Shown here one piece after another: positions 30,256 to 38,856 of a stretch of 64,000 nucleotides of DNA. Origin of the DNA: Pseudomonas sp. Irchel 3H7 (lineage in GTDB: Bacteria; Pseudomonadota; Gammaproteobacteria; Pseudomonadales; Pseudomonadaceae). The position numbers were made by a program, and so were the translations under genes. The stretch spans positions 62,001 through 126,000 of the forward strand of contig NZ_FYEA01000015.1 in the NCBI RefSeq assembly GCF_900187605.1, written 5' to 3'. Numbering within the stretch: the first letter of the stretch is position 1; each line of letters begins with the position of its first letter. The notes beneath the pieces were generated by a model. It had not been told where the DNA came from. It did no database searches and saw nothing but the letters and a program-made list of their open reading frames with translations.

Positions 30256-30885
30256 ATGGCGCGTTCCAAGACAAGCCTTGGTTGGCTGAAAAGACATGTC
30301 AATGATCCTTATGTGAAACAAGCACAGAAGGATGGCTACCGCTCGCGTGCGAGTTACAAGCTTCTGGAGATCCAGGAGAAATACAAGCTGATCCGTCCCG
30401 GCATGAGCGTGGTCGACCTGGGTGCAGCGCCCGGTGGCTGGTCGCAGGTCACCAGCCGGCTGATCGGTGGTCAGGGGCGTCTGATCGCCTCGGACATCCT
30501 GGAAATGGACAGTATCCCTGACGTGACCTTCATTCAGGGAGACTTCACCGAGGACGAAGTGCTCGGGCGGATTCTTGAGGCTGTGGGTAATTCGCAGGTG
30601 GACCTTGTGATTTCCGATATGGCCCCCAATATGAGTGGTACGCCTGAAGTGGATATGCCAAAAGCCATGTTCCTTTGCGAGTTGGCGCTTGATCTGGCTG
30701 AACGGATACTCAAGCCGGGTGGTAATTTCGTGATCAAGATTTTTCAGGGTGAAGGGTTTGATGTTTACCTGAAGGATGCTCGCAAGAAGTTCGACAAGAT
30801 CCAGATGATCAAGCCGGACTCCTCTCGTGGCAGCTCCCGCGAGCAATACATGCTGGCTTGGGGTTATCGCGGGCGTAGCGAGTAA
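30256..30885 (+). CDS. rlmE: 23S rRNA 2'-O-methyltransferase RlmE (FtsJ/RrmJ)
   Basis: A 209-residue methyltransferase with the SAM loop VVDLGAAPGGWSQV and the K-D-K-E catalytic set (Lys in SYKLLEIQEK, Asp in VISDMAPNMSG, Lys in GGNFVIKIFQG, Glu in SSREQYMLAWG). It methylates U2552 of 23S rRNA, a late step in 50S assembly. It is followed by ftsH after 193 bases, the conserved rlmE-ftsH pair that is heat-shock controlled in E. coli; no sigma-32 site is obvious here. Confidence 0.97.
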   Translation: MARSKTSLGWLKRHVNDPYVKQAQKDGYRSRASYKLLEIQEKYKLIRPGMSVVDLGAAPGGWSQVTSRLIGGQGRLIASDILEMDSIPDVTFIQGDFTEDEVLGRILEAVGNSQVDLVISDMAPNMSGTPEVDMPKAMFLCELALDLAERILKPGGNFVIKIFQGEGFDVYLKDARKKFDKIQMIKPDSSRGSSREQYMLAWGYRGRSE

Positions 30886-31078
30886 AACGAGGTTTTTGTG
30901 CGGGGTGATAGGTTTTTAGTATTTCGCCCGGCTAGCATTAACGAATATTGTGTAGAAAGTGTTTCACAAAGGGTTACAGACGGCGCCTGCCAGAGTCGTA
31001 GGTAATGTAGTAAGTTAGGCCGGTGAATATCATGCGAAGCGCGCGCCAGTAGCGGAGCTTGCTTCAGAGGGTAGTTAA

Positions 31079-32995
31079 TTGAACGATATGGCAAAGAATC
31101 TGATCCTGTGGTTGATCATCGCGGCTGTCCTGGTGACGGTGATGAACAACTTCTCCAGCCCTAACGAGCCGCAGACCCTCAACTATTCCGACTTCATCCA
31201 GCAGGTCAAGGATGGCAAGGTCGAGCGCGTAGCCGTTGATGGTTATGTGATTACCGGCAAGCGCAACGACGGCGACAGCTTCAAGACCATTCGTCCGGCA
31301 ATCCAGGACAATGGCCTGATCGGCGATCTGGTCGACAACCACGTTGTGGTTGAAGGCAAGCAGCCAGAGCAGCAAAGCATCTGGACCCAGTTGCTGGTAG
31401 CCAGCTTCCCGATCCTGGTGATCATCGCGGTGTTCATGTTCTTCATGCGCCAGATGCAGGGCGGTGCCGGCGGCAAGGGCGGACCGATGAGCTTCGGCAA
31501 GAGCAAGGCGCGCCTGCTCTCCGAAGATCAGGTGAAAACCACTCTGGCTGACGTTGCTGGTTGCGACGAAGCCAAAGAGGAAGTCGGCGAACTCGTTGAG
31601 TTTCTGCGTGATCCGGGCAAGTTCCAGCGTCTGGGTGGCCGCATTCCTCGTGGCGTGCTGATGGTCGGCCCTCCGGGTACCGGTAAAACCTTGCTGGCCA
31701 AGGCGATTGCCGGCGAAGCCAAGGTTCCGTTCTTCACCATTTCCGGTTCTGACTTCGTCGAAATGTTCGTCGGTGTCGGTGCCAGTCGTGTTCGTGACAT
31801 GTTCGAGCAGGCGAAGAAGCACGCGCCTTGCATCATCTTCATCGACGAAATCGACGCCGTCGGTCGCCATCGTGGCGCCGGCATGGGTGGCGGTCACGAC
31901 GAGCGCGAGCAGACCCTCAACCAATTGCTGGTTGAGATGGACGGCTTCGAGATGAATGACGGCATCATTGTTATCGCTGCAACCAACCGTCCAGACGTAC
32001 TCGACCCTGCGCTGCTGCGTCCGGGCCGTTTCGACCGTCAGGTCGTGGTCGGTTTGCCGGATATCCGTGGTCGCGAGCAGATTCTCAAGGTTCACATGCG
32101 CAAGGTGCCAATGGGAGACGACGTCGCTCCGGCCGTAATCGCGCGTGGTACTCCGGGCTTCTCGGGTGCTGACCTGGCCAACCTGGTCAACGAAGCGTCG
32201 CTGTTTGCTGCGCGCAGCGGCAAACGCATCGTTGAAATGAAAGAATTCGAACTGGCCAAAGACAAGATCATGATGGGCGCCGAGCGCAAATCGATGGTCA
32301 TGTCCGAGAAAGAAAAGCAGAACACCGCTTATCACGAAGCTGGCCATGCCATTGTTGGTCGCGTCGTCCCTGAGCATGATCCGGTCTACAAGGTGTCGAT
32401 CATTCCGCGCGGTCGTGCGCTGGGTGTGACGATGTTCCTGCCGGAAGAAGATCGCTACAGCCTGTCCAAGCGCGCGCTGATCAGTCAGATCTGCTCGCTG
32501 TACGGCGGCCGTATTGCGGAAGAAATGACCTTGGGCTTCGACGGTGTGACTACCGGCGCTTCCAACGACATCATGCGTGCCAGTCAGATTGCGCGGAACA
32601 TGGTGACCAAGTGGGGCTTGTCGGAAAAACTCGGTCCGTTGATGTATGCCGAAGAAGAGGGTGAAGTATTCCTCGGTCGTGGCGGTGGTGGGCAGGCTGC
32701 CAGCTTCTCCGGTGAGACAGCCAAGCTGATCGACTCCGAAGTGCGCAGCATCATTGATCAGTGCTACGGCACGGCCAAACAGATCCTCACGGATAACCGT
32801 GACAAGCTCGACGCCATGGCTGATGCCCTCATGAAGTATGAAACGATCGATGCTGAACAGATCGATGACATCATGGCAGGTCGTACACCTCGCGAGCCTC
32901 GCGACTGGTCGGGTGGCACAGGTACTCCGCCACCACCAGTGGTTCGGGACGAGCGTCCGGAAACACCGATTGGCGGTCCGGCTGCTGACGTTTAA
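31079..32995 (+). CDS. ftsH: ATP-dependent zinc metalloprotease FtsH
   Basis: A 638-residue membrane AAA protease. Two N-terminal membrane segments (NLILWLIIAAVLVTVMNNF and SFPILVIIAVFMFFM) flank a periplasmic part. Then come Walker A GPPGTGKT, the pore loop (MFVGVGASRVR), Walker B and the zinc motif HEAGH. It degrades misassembled membrane proteins and regulators such as sigma-32 and LpxC. The start TTG 31079 (MNDMAKNL) is best placed for the AGAGGG site; ATG 31088 is an alternative. folP follows after 8 bases. Confidence 0.98.
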   Translation: MNDMAKNLILWLIIAAVLVTVMNNFSSPNEPQTLNYSDFIQQVKDGKVERVAVDGYVITGKRNDGDSFKTIRPAIQDNGLIGDLVDNHVVVEGKQPEQQSIWTQLLVASFPILVIIAVFMFFMRQMQGGAGGKGGPMSFGKSKARLLSEDQVKTTLADVAGCDEAKEEVGELVEFLRDPGKFQRLGGRIPRGVLMVGPPGTGKTLLAKAIAGEAKVPFFTISGSDFVEMFVGVGASRVRDMFEQAKKHAPCIIFIDEIDAVGRHRGAGMGGGHDEREQTLNQLLVEMDGFEMNDGIIVIAATNRPDVLDPALLRPGRFDRQVVVGLPDIRGREQILKVHMRKVPMGDDVAPAVIARGTPGFSGADLANLVNEASLFAARSGKRIVEMKEFELAKDKIMMGAERKSMVMSEKEKQNTAYHEAGHAIVGRVVPEHDPVYKVSIIPRGRALGVTMFLPEEDRYSLSKRALISQICSLYGGRIAEEMTLGFDGVTTGASNDIMRASQIARNMVTKWGLSEKLGPLMYAEEEGEVFLGRGGGGQAASFSGETAKLIDSEVRSIIDQCYGTAKQILTDNRDKLDAMADALMKYETIDAEQIDDIMAGRTPREPRDWSGGTGTPPPPVVRDERPETPIGGPAADV

Positions 32996-33003
32996 GGTTT
33001 GAA

Positions 33004-33855
33004 ATGACTTCTGTACAGTCCCTGACCCGGTTGCCTTGCGGCAACCGGGTTCTTGATTTGGCCCAGACGCATGTCATGGGCATTCTCAATGTCACCCCCG
33101 ATTCTTTCTCCGACGGCGGCCAATACAGTCAGCTGGATGCGGCCTTGCGTCACGCCGAAGCTATGGTTGCAGCCGGTGCGACGCTGATTGATGTCGGTGG
33201 CGAATCCACGCGTCCCGGTGCGCGAGCTGTCTCTCCGCTTGAGGAGCTTGAGCGCGTCGCGCCGATCGTCGAGCTGATCAATCGCGAGCTTGATGTGATC
33301 ATCTCGGTGGATACGTCTACTCCTGCCGTCATGCGCGAAACTGCGCGGTTGGGCGCCGGGCTGATCAACGACGTGCGCTCGCTGCAGCGCGATGGTGCGC
33401 TGGATGCGGCGGCAGCTACCGGTTTACCGGTGTGCCTCATGCATATGCTCGGTGAGCCAGGTGATATGCAGGACAACCCGCAGTATCAGGATGTCACGCG
33501 CGAGGTGGGCGAGTTTCTCGCTGAGCGCATGACACAGTGTGCGGCGGCAGGTATTCCTGCCGAGCGCATCATCCTCGATCCGGGTTTCGGTTTCGCCAAA
33601 ACCCTGCAGCACAATCTAAGCTTGTTCAAGCACATGGAAGCCCTGCATGCGTTGGGTCGGCCGCTGCTTGTTGGTGTTTCTCGAAAAAGCATGATTGGCC
33701 ACGCCCTGAATCGTCCTGTGGGCGAACGGCTGCACGGTGGATTGGCATTGGCGGCATTGGCATCGGTAAAAGGTGCGCGAATTTTGCGTGTCCATGACGT
33801 GGCGGAAACGGTAGACGTGGTGCGGATGATCGCGGCCGTGGAATCAGCCGAATAA
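33004..33855 (+). CDS. folP: dihydropteroate synthase
   Basis: A 283-residue TIM-barrel enzyme with the pterin-binding signatures MGILNVTPDSFSDGG and IDVGGESTRPGA, and the C-terminal SRKSMIG...RLHGGLA. It condenses p-aminobenzoate with the pterin pyrophosphate in folate synthesis and is the sulfonamide target. It sits between ftsH (8 bases) and glmM (16 bases), the conserved ftsH-folP-glmM order. Confidence 0.97.
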   Translation: MTSVQSLTRLPCGNRVLDLAQTHVMGILNVTPDSFSDGGQYSQLDAALRHAEAMVAAGATLIDVGGESTRPGARAVSPLEELERVAPIVELINRELDVIISVDTSTPAVMRETARLGAGLINDVRSLQRDGALDAAAATGLPVCLMHMLGEPGDMQDNPQYQDVTREVGEFLAERMTQCAAAGIPAERIILDPGFGFAKTLQHNLSLFKHMEALHALGRPLLVGVSRKSMIGHALNRPVGERLHGGLALAALASVKGARILRVHDVAETVDVVRMIAAVESAE

Positions 33856-33871
33856 GAATGATGGAGCACTT

Positions 33872-35209
33872 ATGAGCAAGAAATACTTTGGTACTGACGG
33901 CATTCGTGGTCGAGTCGGTGAATACCCGATTACTCCTGACTTCATGCTCAAGCTCGGCTGGGCGGCCGGCATGGCCTTTCGCAAGATGGGCGCCTGCAAA
34001 GTGCTGGTCGGCAAGGACACGCGGATTTCCGGTTATATGTTTGAGTCGGCACTTGAGGCTGGTCTGACGTCGGCGGGAGCTGATGTGATGCTGCTGGGGC
34101 CTATGCCGACGCCGGCTATCGCATATCTGTCGCGCACCTTCCAGGCTGAGGCCGGTATCGTGATCAGTGCTTCGCACAACCCGCATGACGATAACGGCAT
34201 CAAATTTTTCTCCGGTAAGGGCACAAAGCTGCCGGATGAGCTGGAGTTGATGATCGAGGAATTGCTCGATACTCCGATGACCGTGGTCGAGTCGAGCAAA
34301 ATCGGCAAGGTTTCTCGGATCAACGACGCATCGGGTCGCTACATCGAATTTTGCAAGAGCAGTGTGCCAACCGGTACCAGTTTTTCCGGCCTCAAAATAG
34401 TCATCGACTGTGCGCACGGCGCGACCTATAAAGTGGCTCCGAGTGTCTTCCGGGAGCTGGGTGCAGAAGTCGTCGTACTGTCGGCCCAGCCTAACGGTCT
34501 GAACATCAACGAGAATTGCGGCTCGACCCATATGGGGCAGCTGCAGGCGGCGGTACTGGCTGAACATGCTGATCTAGGTATTGCTTTTGATGGCGACGGT
34601 GATCGGGTTTTGATGGTCGATCACACGGGCGCCATCGTTGATGGCGACGAATTGTTGTTCATCATCGCTCGTGATCTGCATGAGCGTGGCAAATTGCAGG
34701 GCGGCGTGGTCGGTACATTGATGAGCAACCTGGGTCTGGAGTTGGCGCTGGCCGATCTTTCGATTCCGTTCATTCGTGCCAATGTCGGCGACCGCTACGT
34801 GATCGCCGAACTGCTTGAGCGCAATTGGCTGGTCGGTGGCGAGAATTCGGGGCATATCGTTTGCTTCAATCACACCACAACCGGTGATGCGATCATCGCG
34901 GCTTTGCAAGTGCTGATGGCGCTGAAGACCCGCAATGAAGGACTGGCGCAAACACGTCAGGCTTTGCGCAAGTGTCCTCAGGTACTGATCAATGTGCGTT
35001 TCGGTGGTGGCGAAAGTCCGTTGGAACACCCGGCTGTCAAGGAAGCCAGTGCGCGCGTCACCCAGGCAATGGCAGGACGCGGACGCGTGCTTTTGCGCAA
35101 GTCCGGGACAGAGCCTCTGGTGCGCGTAATGGTCGAAGGCGAGGACGAAACTCAGGTTCGTAACTATGCCGAAGAGCTGGCAAAACTGGTAACTGAAGTT
35201 TCTGCCTGA
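33872..35209 (+). CDS. glmM: phosphoglucosamine mutase
   Basis: A 445-residue alpha-D-phosphohexomutase. The phosphoserine loop is in GIVISASHNPHDDNG near residue 100, the metal loop is DGDGDRVLMVD, and the C-terminal phosphate site is RKSGTEPLVRVMVEG. It converts glucosamine-6-P to glucosamine-1-P for UDP-GlcNAc, needed for peptidoglycan and LPS. ATG 33872 follows a GGAGCA site. It is in the ftsH-folP-glmM-tpiA-secG run. Confidence 0.98.
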   Translation: MSKKYFGTDGIRGRVGEYPITPDFMLKLGWAAGMAFRKMGACKVLVGKDTRISGYMFESALEAGLTSAGADVMLLGPMPTPAIAYLSRTFQAEAGIVISASHNPHDDNGIKFFSGKGTKLPDELELMIEELLDTPMTVVESSKIGKVSRINDASGRYIEFCKSSVPTGTSFSGLKIVIDCAHGATYKVAPSVFRELGAEVVVLSAQPNGLNINENCGSTHMGQLQAAVLAEHADLGIAFDGDGDRVLMVDHTGAIVDGDELLFIIARDLHERGKLQGGVVGTLMSNLGLELALADLSIPFIRANVGDRYVIAELLERNWLVGGENSGHIVCFNHTTTGDAIIAALQVLMALKTRNEGLAQTRQALRKCPQVLINVRFGGGESPLEHPAVKEASARVTQAMAGRGRVLLRKSGTEPLVRVMVEGEDETQVRNYAEELAKLVTEVSA

Positions 35210-35274
35210 TTCGGCTTGCAAGCCATGATTGTGTTGGGTAACATCTGCGCCCACTTTGACCGACGAGGTACAGC

Positions 35275-36030
35275 ATGCGTCGCCCTATGGTAGCTGGTAA
35301 CTGGAAGATGCACGGTACCCGCGCCAGCGTCGCTGAGCTGATCAACGGCCTTCGTCATCTGGCCTTGCCAAGCGGTGTTGATGTCGCGGTATTTCCGCCT
35401 TGCTTGTATATCAATCAAGTGATTGATGGCTTGAAAGGCAAATCGATTTCGGTCGGTGCGCAGAATTCTGCGGTGGAAGCCATGCAAGGTGCATTGACCG
35501 GTGAAATTGCTCCGAGTCAGTTAGTGGATGCAGGTTGTTCCCTGGTACTTGTCGGGCACTCCGAACGCCGCCAGATAATGGGCGAGCGAGACGGTATGCT
35601 GAATCGCAAGTTCGCAGCGGCACAGGCATGCGGCTTGATTCCGGTGTTGTGCGTAGGGGAGACTCTCGAGCAGCGCGAAGCCGGGAAAACTCTTGAGGTT
35701 GTCGGGCGTCAGCTGGGCAGTATCATTGAGGAGCTGGGTGTAGGTGCCTTTGCCAAGGCAGTCATTGCTTACGAGCCTGTCTGGGCCATTGGTACCGGAC
35801 TGACTGCAACGCCGCAACAGGCTCAGGATGTGCATAAAGCCATTCGCGAGCAGTTGGCGGCAGAGAATTCTGAAGTCGCACGAGGTGTGCGGCTTCTATA
35901 CGGCGGCAGCGTGAAGGCGGCCAATGCGGTCGAACTGTTCGGCATGCCGGATATCGATGGGGGGCTCATTGGTGGAGCTTCCCTGAATGCAGATGAGTTC
36001 GGTGCGATCTGTCGCGCCGCGGGAAACTGA
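35275..36030 (+). CDS. tpiA: triosephosphate isomerase
   Basis: A 251-residue TIM barrel with Lys in MVAGNWKMHG, catalytic His in LVLVGHSERRQ, Glu in AYEPVWAIGTG and the phosphate loop LLYGGSV. It interconverts dihydroxyacetone phosphate and glyceraldehyde-3-P. There is a 65-base gap after glmM that may hold a promoter. secG begins 5 bases after its stop. Confidence 0.98.
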   Translation: MRRPMVAGNWKMHGTRASVAELINGLRHLALPSGVDVAVFPPCLYINQVIDGLKGKSISVGAQNSAVEAMQGALTGEIAPSQLVDAGCSLVLVGHSERRQIMGERDGMLNRKFAAAQACGLIPVLCVGETLEQREAGKTLEVVGRQLGSIIEELGVGAFAKAVIAYEPVWAIGTGLTATPQQAQDVHKAIREQLAAENSEVARGVRLLYGGSVKAANAVELFGMPDIDGGLIGGASLNADEFGAICRAAGN

Positions 36031-36034
36031 AAAA

Positions 36035-36421
36035 ATGCTGGAAACAGTCGTAGTCGTTTTTCATCTGCTGGGTGCATTGGGCGTAGTTGCTCTGGTTTTG
36101 CTGCAGCAGGGTAAGGGTGCGGACGCTGGCGCGTCTTTCGGAGCAGGTGCTTCAAATACTGTGTTCGGAAGCCAAGGTTCCTCTACCTTTCTTAGTAAGT
36201 TTACTGCTATACTTGCCGCCGGTTTCTTCATAACCAGCTTGGGGTTAGGTTACTTTGCTAAAGAGAAGGCTCATCAGCTGACTCAGGCAGGTCTCCCAAA
36301 TCCAGCAGTGTTGGAAGTGCCTAAGCAACAACAACCGGCTTCTGATGATGTCCCGGTGCTTCAAGAGCAAAAGTCGGCTACTCCAGCGACTGACGTACCT
36401 CCAGCTCAAGAGCAGAAGTAA
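36035..36421 (+). CDS. secG: preprotein translocase subunit SecG
   Basis: A 128-residue SecG. Two membrane helices (ETVVVVFHLLGALGVVALVL and FTAILAAGFFITSLGLGYF) flank the conserved loop QQGKGADAGASFGAGASNTV...GSST. A Gln/Pro-rich cytoplasmic tail follows. It assists SecYE in export. ATG 36035 is right after the tpiA stop; longer upstream starts lie inside tpiA. The tRNA-Leu gene is 21 bases downstream, the standard pseudomonad arrangement. Confidence 0.96.
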   Translation: MLETVVVVFHLLGALGVVALVLLQQGKGADAGASFGAGASNTVFGSQGSSTFLSKFTAILAAGFFITSLGLGYFAKEKAHQLTQAGLPNPAVLEVPKQQQPASDDVPVLQEQKSATPATDVPPAQEQK

Positions 36422-36442
36422 GAAGGTTTCAAACGTAGTTTT

Positions 36443-36528
36443 GCCGAGGTGGTGGAATTGGTAGACACGCAACCTTGAGGTGGTTGTGCCCATAGGGTGT
36501 AGGGGTTCGAGTCCCCTTCTCGGTACCA
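36443..36528 (+). tRNA. tRNA-Leu(GAG)
   Basis: An 86-base class II tRNA with a long variable arm. The anticodon stem CAACC/GGTTG holds loop TTGAGGT (anticodon GAG); the T-arm is GGGGTTCGAGTCCCC and CCA is encoded. Confidence 0.95.
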
Positions 36529-36540
36529 ATTAGTCAGGAG

Positions 36541-36561
36541 AGCCCGCTGTTGCGGGCTTTC
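36541..36561 (+). terminator. terminator after tRNA-Leu
   Basis: AGCCCGC-TGTT-GCGGGCT followed by TTCTT, twelve bases after the tRNA. Confidence 0.85.
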
Positions 36562-36580
36562 TTGCAGGTGGAAGGTTACA

Positions 36581-36609
36581 TTGACCCTATAAGGGATCGG
36601 TCGTATACT
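36581..36609 (+). promoter_or_regulatory. sigma-70 promoter of tRNA-fMet
   Basis: TTGACC (36581) and TATACT (36604) with exactly 17 bases between, 16 bases before the tRNA 5' end. Confidence 0.85.
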
Positions 36610-36625
36610 TCCGCCCCAGCTTTGT

Positions 36626-36702
<77 letters not shown>

Positions 36703-36710
36703 GTTTAAGG

Positions 36711-36733
36711 AGCCCCTTTTAAGGGGCTTTTTG
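36711..36733 (+). terminator. terminator after tRNA-fMet
   Basis: AGCCCCTT-TT-AAGGGGCT followed by TTTTT. Confidence 0.88.
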
Positions 36734-36749
36734 TTAGCTGGACACTTTC

Positions 36750-36800
36750 AACGCCGCTGTTCGACGGCGTTTCAAGGATGGGCGTTTCGCCCATTTTTTT
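36750..36800 (+). promoter_or_regulatory. tandem hairpins in the rimP-nusA leader, second terminator-like
   Basis: AACGCCG...CGGCGTT (36750-36771) is followed by ATGGGCG-TTT-CGCCCAT and a long T-run (36778-36800), about 40 bases before rimP. The second is a typical intrinsic terminator. It may be the last of the tRNA terminators or an attenuator for the nusA operon. Confidence 0.6.
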
Positions 36801-36841
36801 ATTTTGCAAAGCATGCACATATCATGCACTAGGGGGTTCAG

Positions 36842-37300
36842 GTGTCGAGCAAGCTAGAAGAGTTGCAGGCCTTGCTGGCCCCGGTGGTCGTGGCCCTGGG
36901 CTATGAATGCTGGGGTATCGAGTTTTCGGCTCAGGGTCGTCACTCGATGTTGCGCGTTTATATCGATAAAGAGGGCGGCGTGCTGGTGGACGATTGCGCC
37001 ATTGTCAGCCGTCAGATCAGCGGTGTACTGGATGTTGAAGATCCTATCTCCGTTGAATACACCCTCGAAGTTTCCTCGCCTGGCATGGAGCGCCCACTGT
37101 TCACTCTTGAGCAGTTTGCAAAATTTGCCGGTGAACAAGTGAAGATCAAGCTGCGCTCGCCTTTTGAAGGTCGACGCAACTTTCAGGGCCTTCTGCGCGG
37201 TGTAGAAGAACAGGATGTCGTGGTGCAGGTAGATGACCATGAGTTCCTGTTGCCGATCGATATGATCGACAAGGCCAACATTATTCCCAGTTTTGACTGA
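36842..37300 (+). CDS. rimP: ribosome maturation factor RimP
   Basis: A 152-residue RimP with the N-terminal KH-like domain (LLAPVVVALGYECWGIEFSA, LRVYIDKEGGVLVDDCAIVS) and the C-terminal Sm-like domain (YTLEVSSPGMERPLF; LRSPFEGRRNFQGLL). It helps 30S maturation. The start is GTG 36842 with an AGGGGG site. First gene of rimP-nusA-infB-rbfA-truB-rpsO-pnp. Confidence 0.96.
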   Translation: MSSKLEELQALLAPVVVALGYECWGIEFSAQGRHSMLRVYIDKEGGVLVDDCAIVSRQISGVLDVEDPISVEYTLEVSSPGMERPLFTLEQFAKFAGEQVKIKLRSPFEGRRNFQGLLRGVEEQDVVVQVDDHEFLLPIDMIDKANIIPSFD

Positions 37301-37347
37301 GACGCGGATCCCGCGGATCCAATGGCTTGCGAAAGGCGAGGCGTACG

Positions 37348-38829
37348 ATGAGCAAAGAAGTACTGCTGGTTGTTGAGTCGGTATCCAATGAAAAGGGCGT
37401 ACCGGCGAGCGTAATTTTTGAAGCGCTGGAGCTGGCTCTGGCCACTGCTACCAAAAAGCGTTTTGAAGACGAAGTTGACCTGCGTGTGGAAATTAACCGC
37501 CACACAGGTTCTTACGAAACTTTCCGTCGCTGGACGGTCGTCGAAGAGAATGATCTCGACGATCCGGCCATCGAAACCTGGCCAACCAAGGTTGCTGAAA
37601 CGCATCCAGGTGCCAAGGTTGGCGACGTCGTTGAAGAAAAGATCGAATCCATCGAGTTCGGCCGCATCGCTGCGCAGACTGCAAAGCAAGTCATCGTGCA
37701 GAAAGTTCGCGAAGCCGAGCGCGCTCAAGTGGTCGACGCTTATCGCGAGCGCCTGGGAGAAATCATCTCCGGCACCGTGAAAAAAGTCACCCGCGACAAC
37801 GTGATCGTCGATCTGGGTAACAACGCTGAAGCGTTGCTGGCCCGTGAAGACATCATTTCTCGCGAAACTTTCCGTGTCGGCGTGCGTCTGCGTGCGCTGC
37901 TCAAGGAAATCCGCACCGAGAACCGCGGCCCGCAGCTGATCCTGTCGCGTACCGCGCCGGAAATGCTGATCGAGCTGTTCCGCATCGAAGTGCCGGAAAT
38001 TGCCGAAGGCCTGATCGAAGTAATGGCAGCGTCCCGTGATCCGGGTTCGCGCGCCAAGATCGCCGTCCGCTCCAAGGACAAACGCATCGACCCGCAGGGC
38101 GCTTGCATCGGTATGCGCGGTTCGCGCGTCCAGGCAGTGTCGGGTGAGTTGGGCGGTGAGCGTGTTGATATCGTCCTCTGGGATGACAACCCGGCTCAGT
38201 TCGTGATCAACGCCATGTCCCCGGCTGAGGTTGCGGCAATTATCGTTGACGAGGATGCCCATGCAATGGACATCGCCGTTGGCGCAGACAATCTGGCTCA
38301 GGCCATCGGTCGCGGTGGTCAGAACGTGCGTCTGGCCAGCCAATTGACTGGCTGGACCCTGAACGTGATGACCGAATCGGACATCCAGGCTAAGCAGCAA
38401 GCAGAAACCGGCGACATCCTGCGCAACTTCATCGACGAGCTGGAAGTCGACGAAGACCTGGCACAGGTGCTGGTAGATGAAGGCTTCACCAGCCTGGAAG
38501 AGATTGCCTACGTACCGTTGGAAGAAATGCTCAACATCGACGGCTTTGACGAAGATACCGTCAACGAGCTTCGCGCTCGTGCCAAGGATCGTTTGTTGAC
38601 CAAAGCCATCGCTACTGAGGAAAAGCTGGCAGACGCCCATCCGGCCGAAGACCTGCTCTCGCTTGAGGGTATGGACAAGGATTTGGCGATGGAACTGGCG
38701 GTGCGCGGCGTAATTACCCGCGAAGACCTGGCCGAGCAGTCTATTGACGACCTGCTCGACATCGACGGCATTGACGATGATCGTGCCGGCAAGTTGATCA
38801 TGGCCGCCCGAGCCCACTGGTTCGAGTAA
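37348..38829 (+). CDS. nusA: transcription termination/antitermination factor NusA
   Basis: A 493-residue NusA. The N-terminal polymerase-binding domain (MSKEVLLVVESVSNEKG) is followed by S1 (EIISGTVKKVTRDNVIVDLG), two KH domains (IDPQGACIGMRGSRVQAVS; AIGRGGQNVRLASQLTG) and two acidic C-terminal AR repeats (DLAQVLVDEGFTSLEEIAYV...). It modulates pausing, termination and antitermination. ATG 37348 has a GGCGAGG site; the upstream ATG 37327 adds seven basic residues not seen in the family. Confidence 0.98.
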   Translation: MSKEVLLVVESVSNEKGVPASVIFEALELALATATKKRFEDEVDLRVEINRHTGSYETFRRWTVVEENDLDDPAIETWPTKVAETHPGAKVGDVVEEKIESIEFGRIAAQTAKQVIVQKVREAERAQVVDAYRERLGEIISGTVKKVTRDNVIVDLGNNAEALLAREDIISRETFRVGVRLRALLKEIRTENRGPQLILSRTAPEMLIELFRIEVPEIAEGLIEVMAASRDPGSRAKIAVRSKDKRIDPQGACIGMRGSRVQAVSGELGGERVDIVLWDDNPAQFVINAMSPAEVAAIIVDEDAHAMDIAVGADNLAQAIGRGGQNVRLASQLTGWTLNVMTESDIQAKQQAETGDILRNFIDELEVDEDLAQVLVDEGFTSLEEIAYVPLEEMLNIDGFDEDTVNELRARAKDRLLTKAIATEEKLADAHPAEDLLSLEGMDKDLAMELAVRGVITREDLAEQSIDDLLDIDGIDDDRAGKLIMAARAHWFE

Positions 38830-38856
38830 TTAGGCGCGGCCTGAGGAGAGAAGTGC

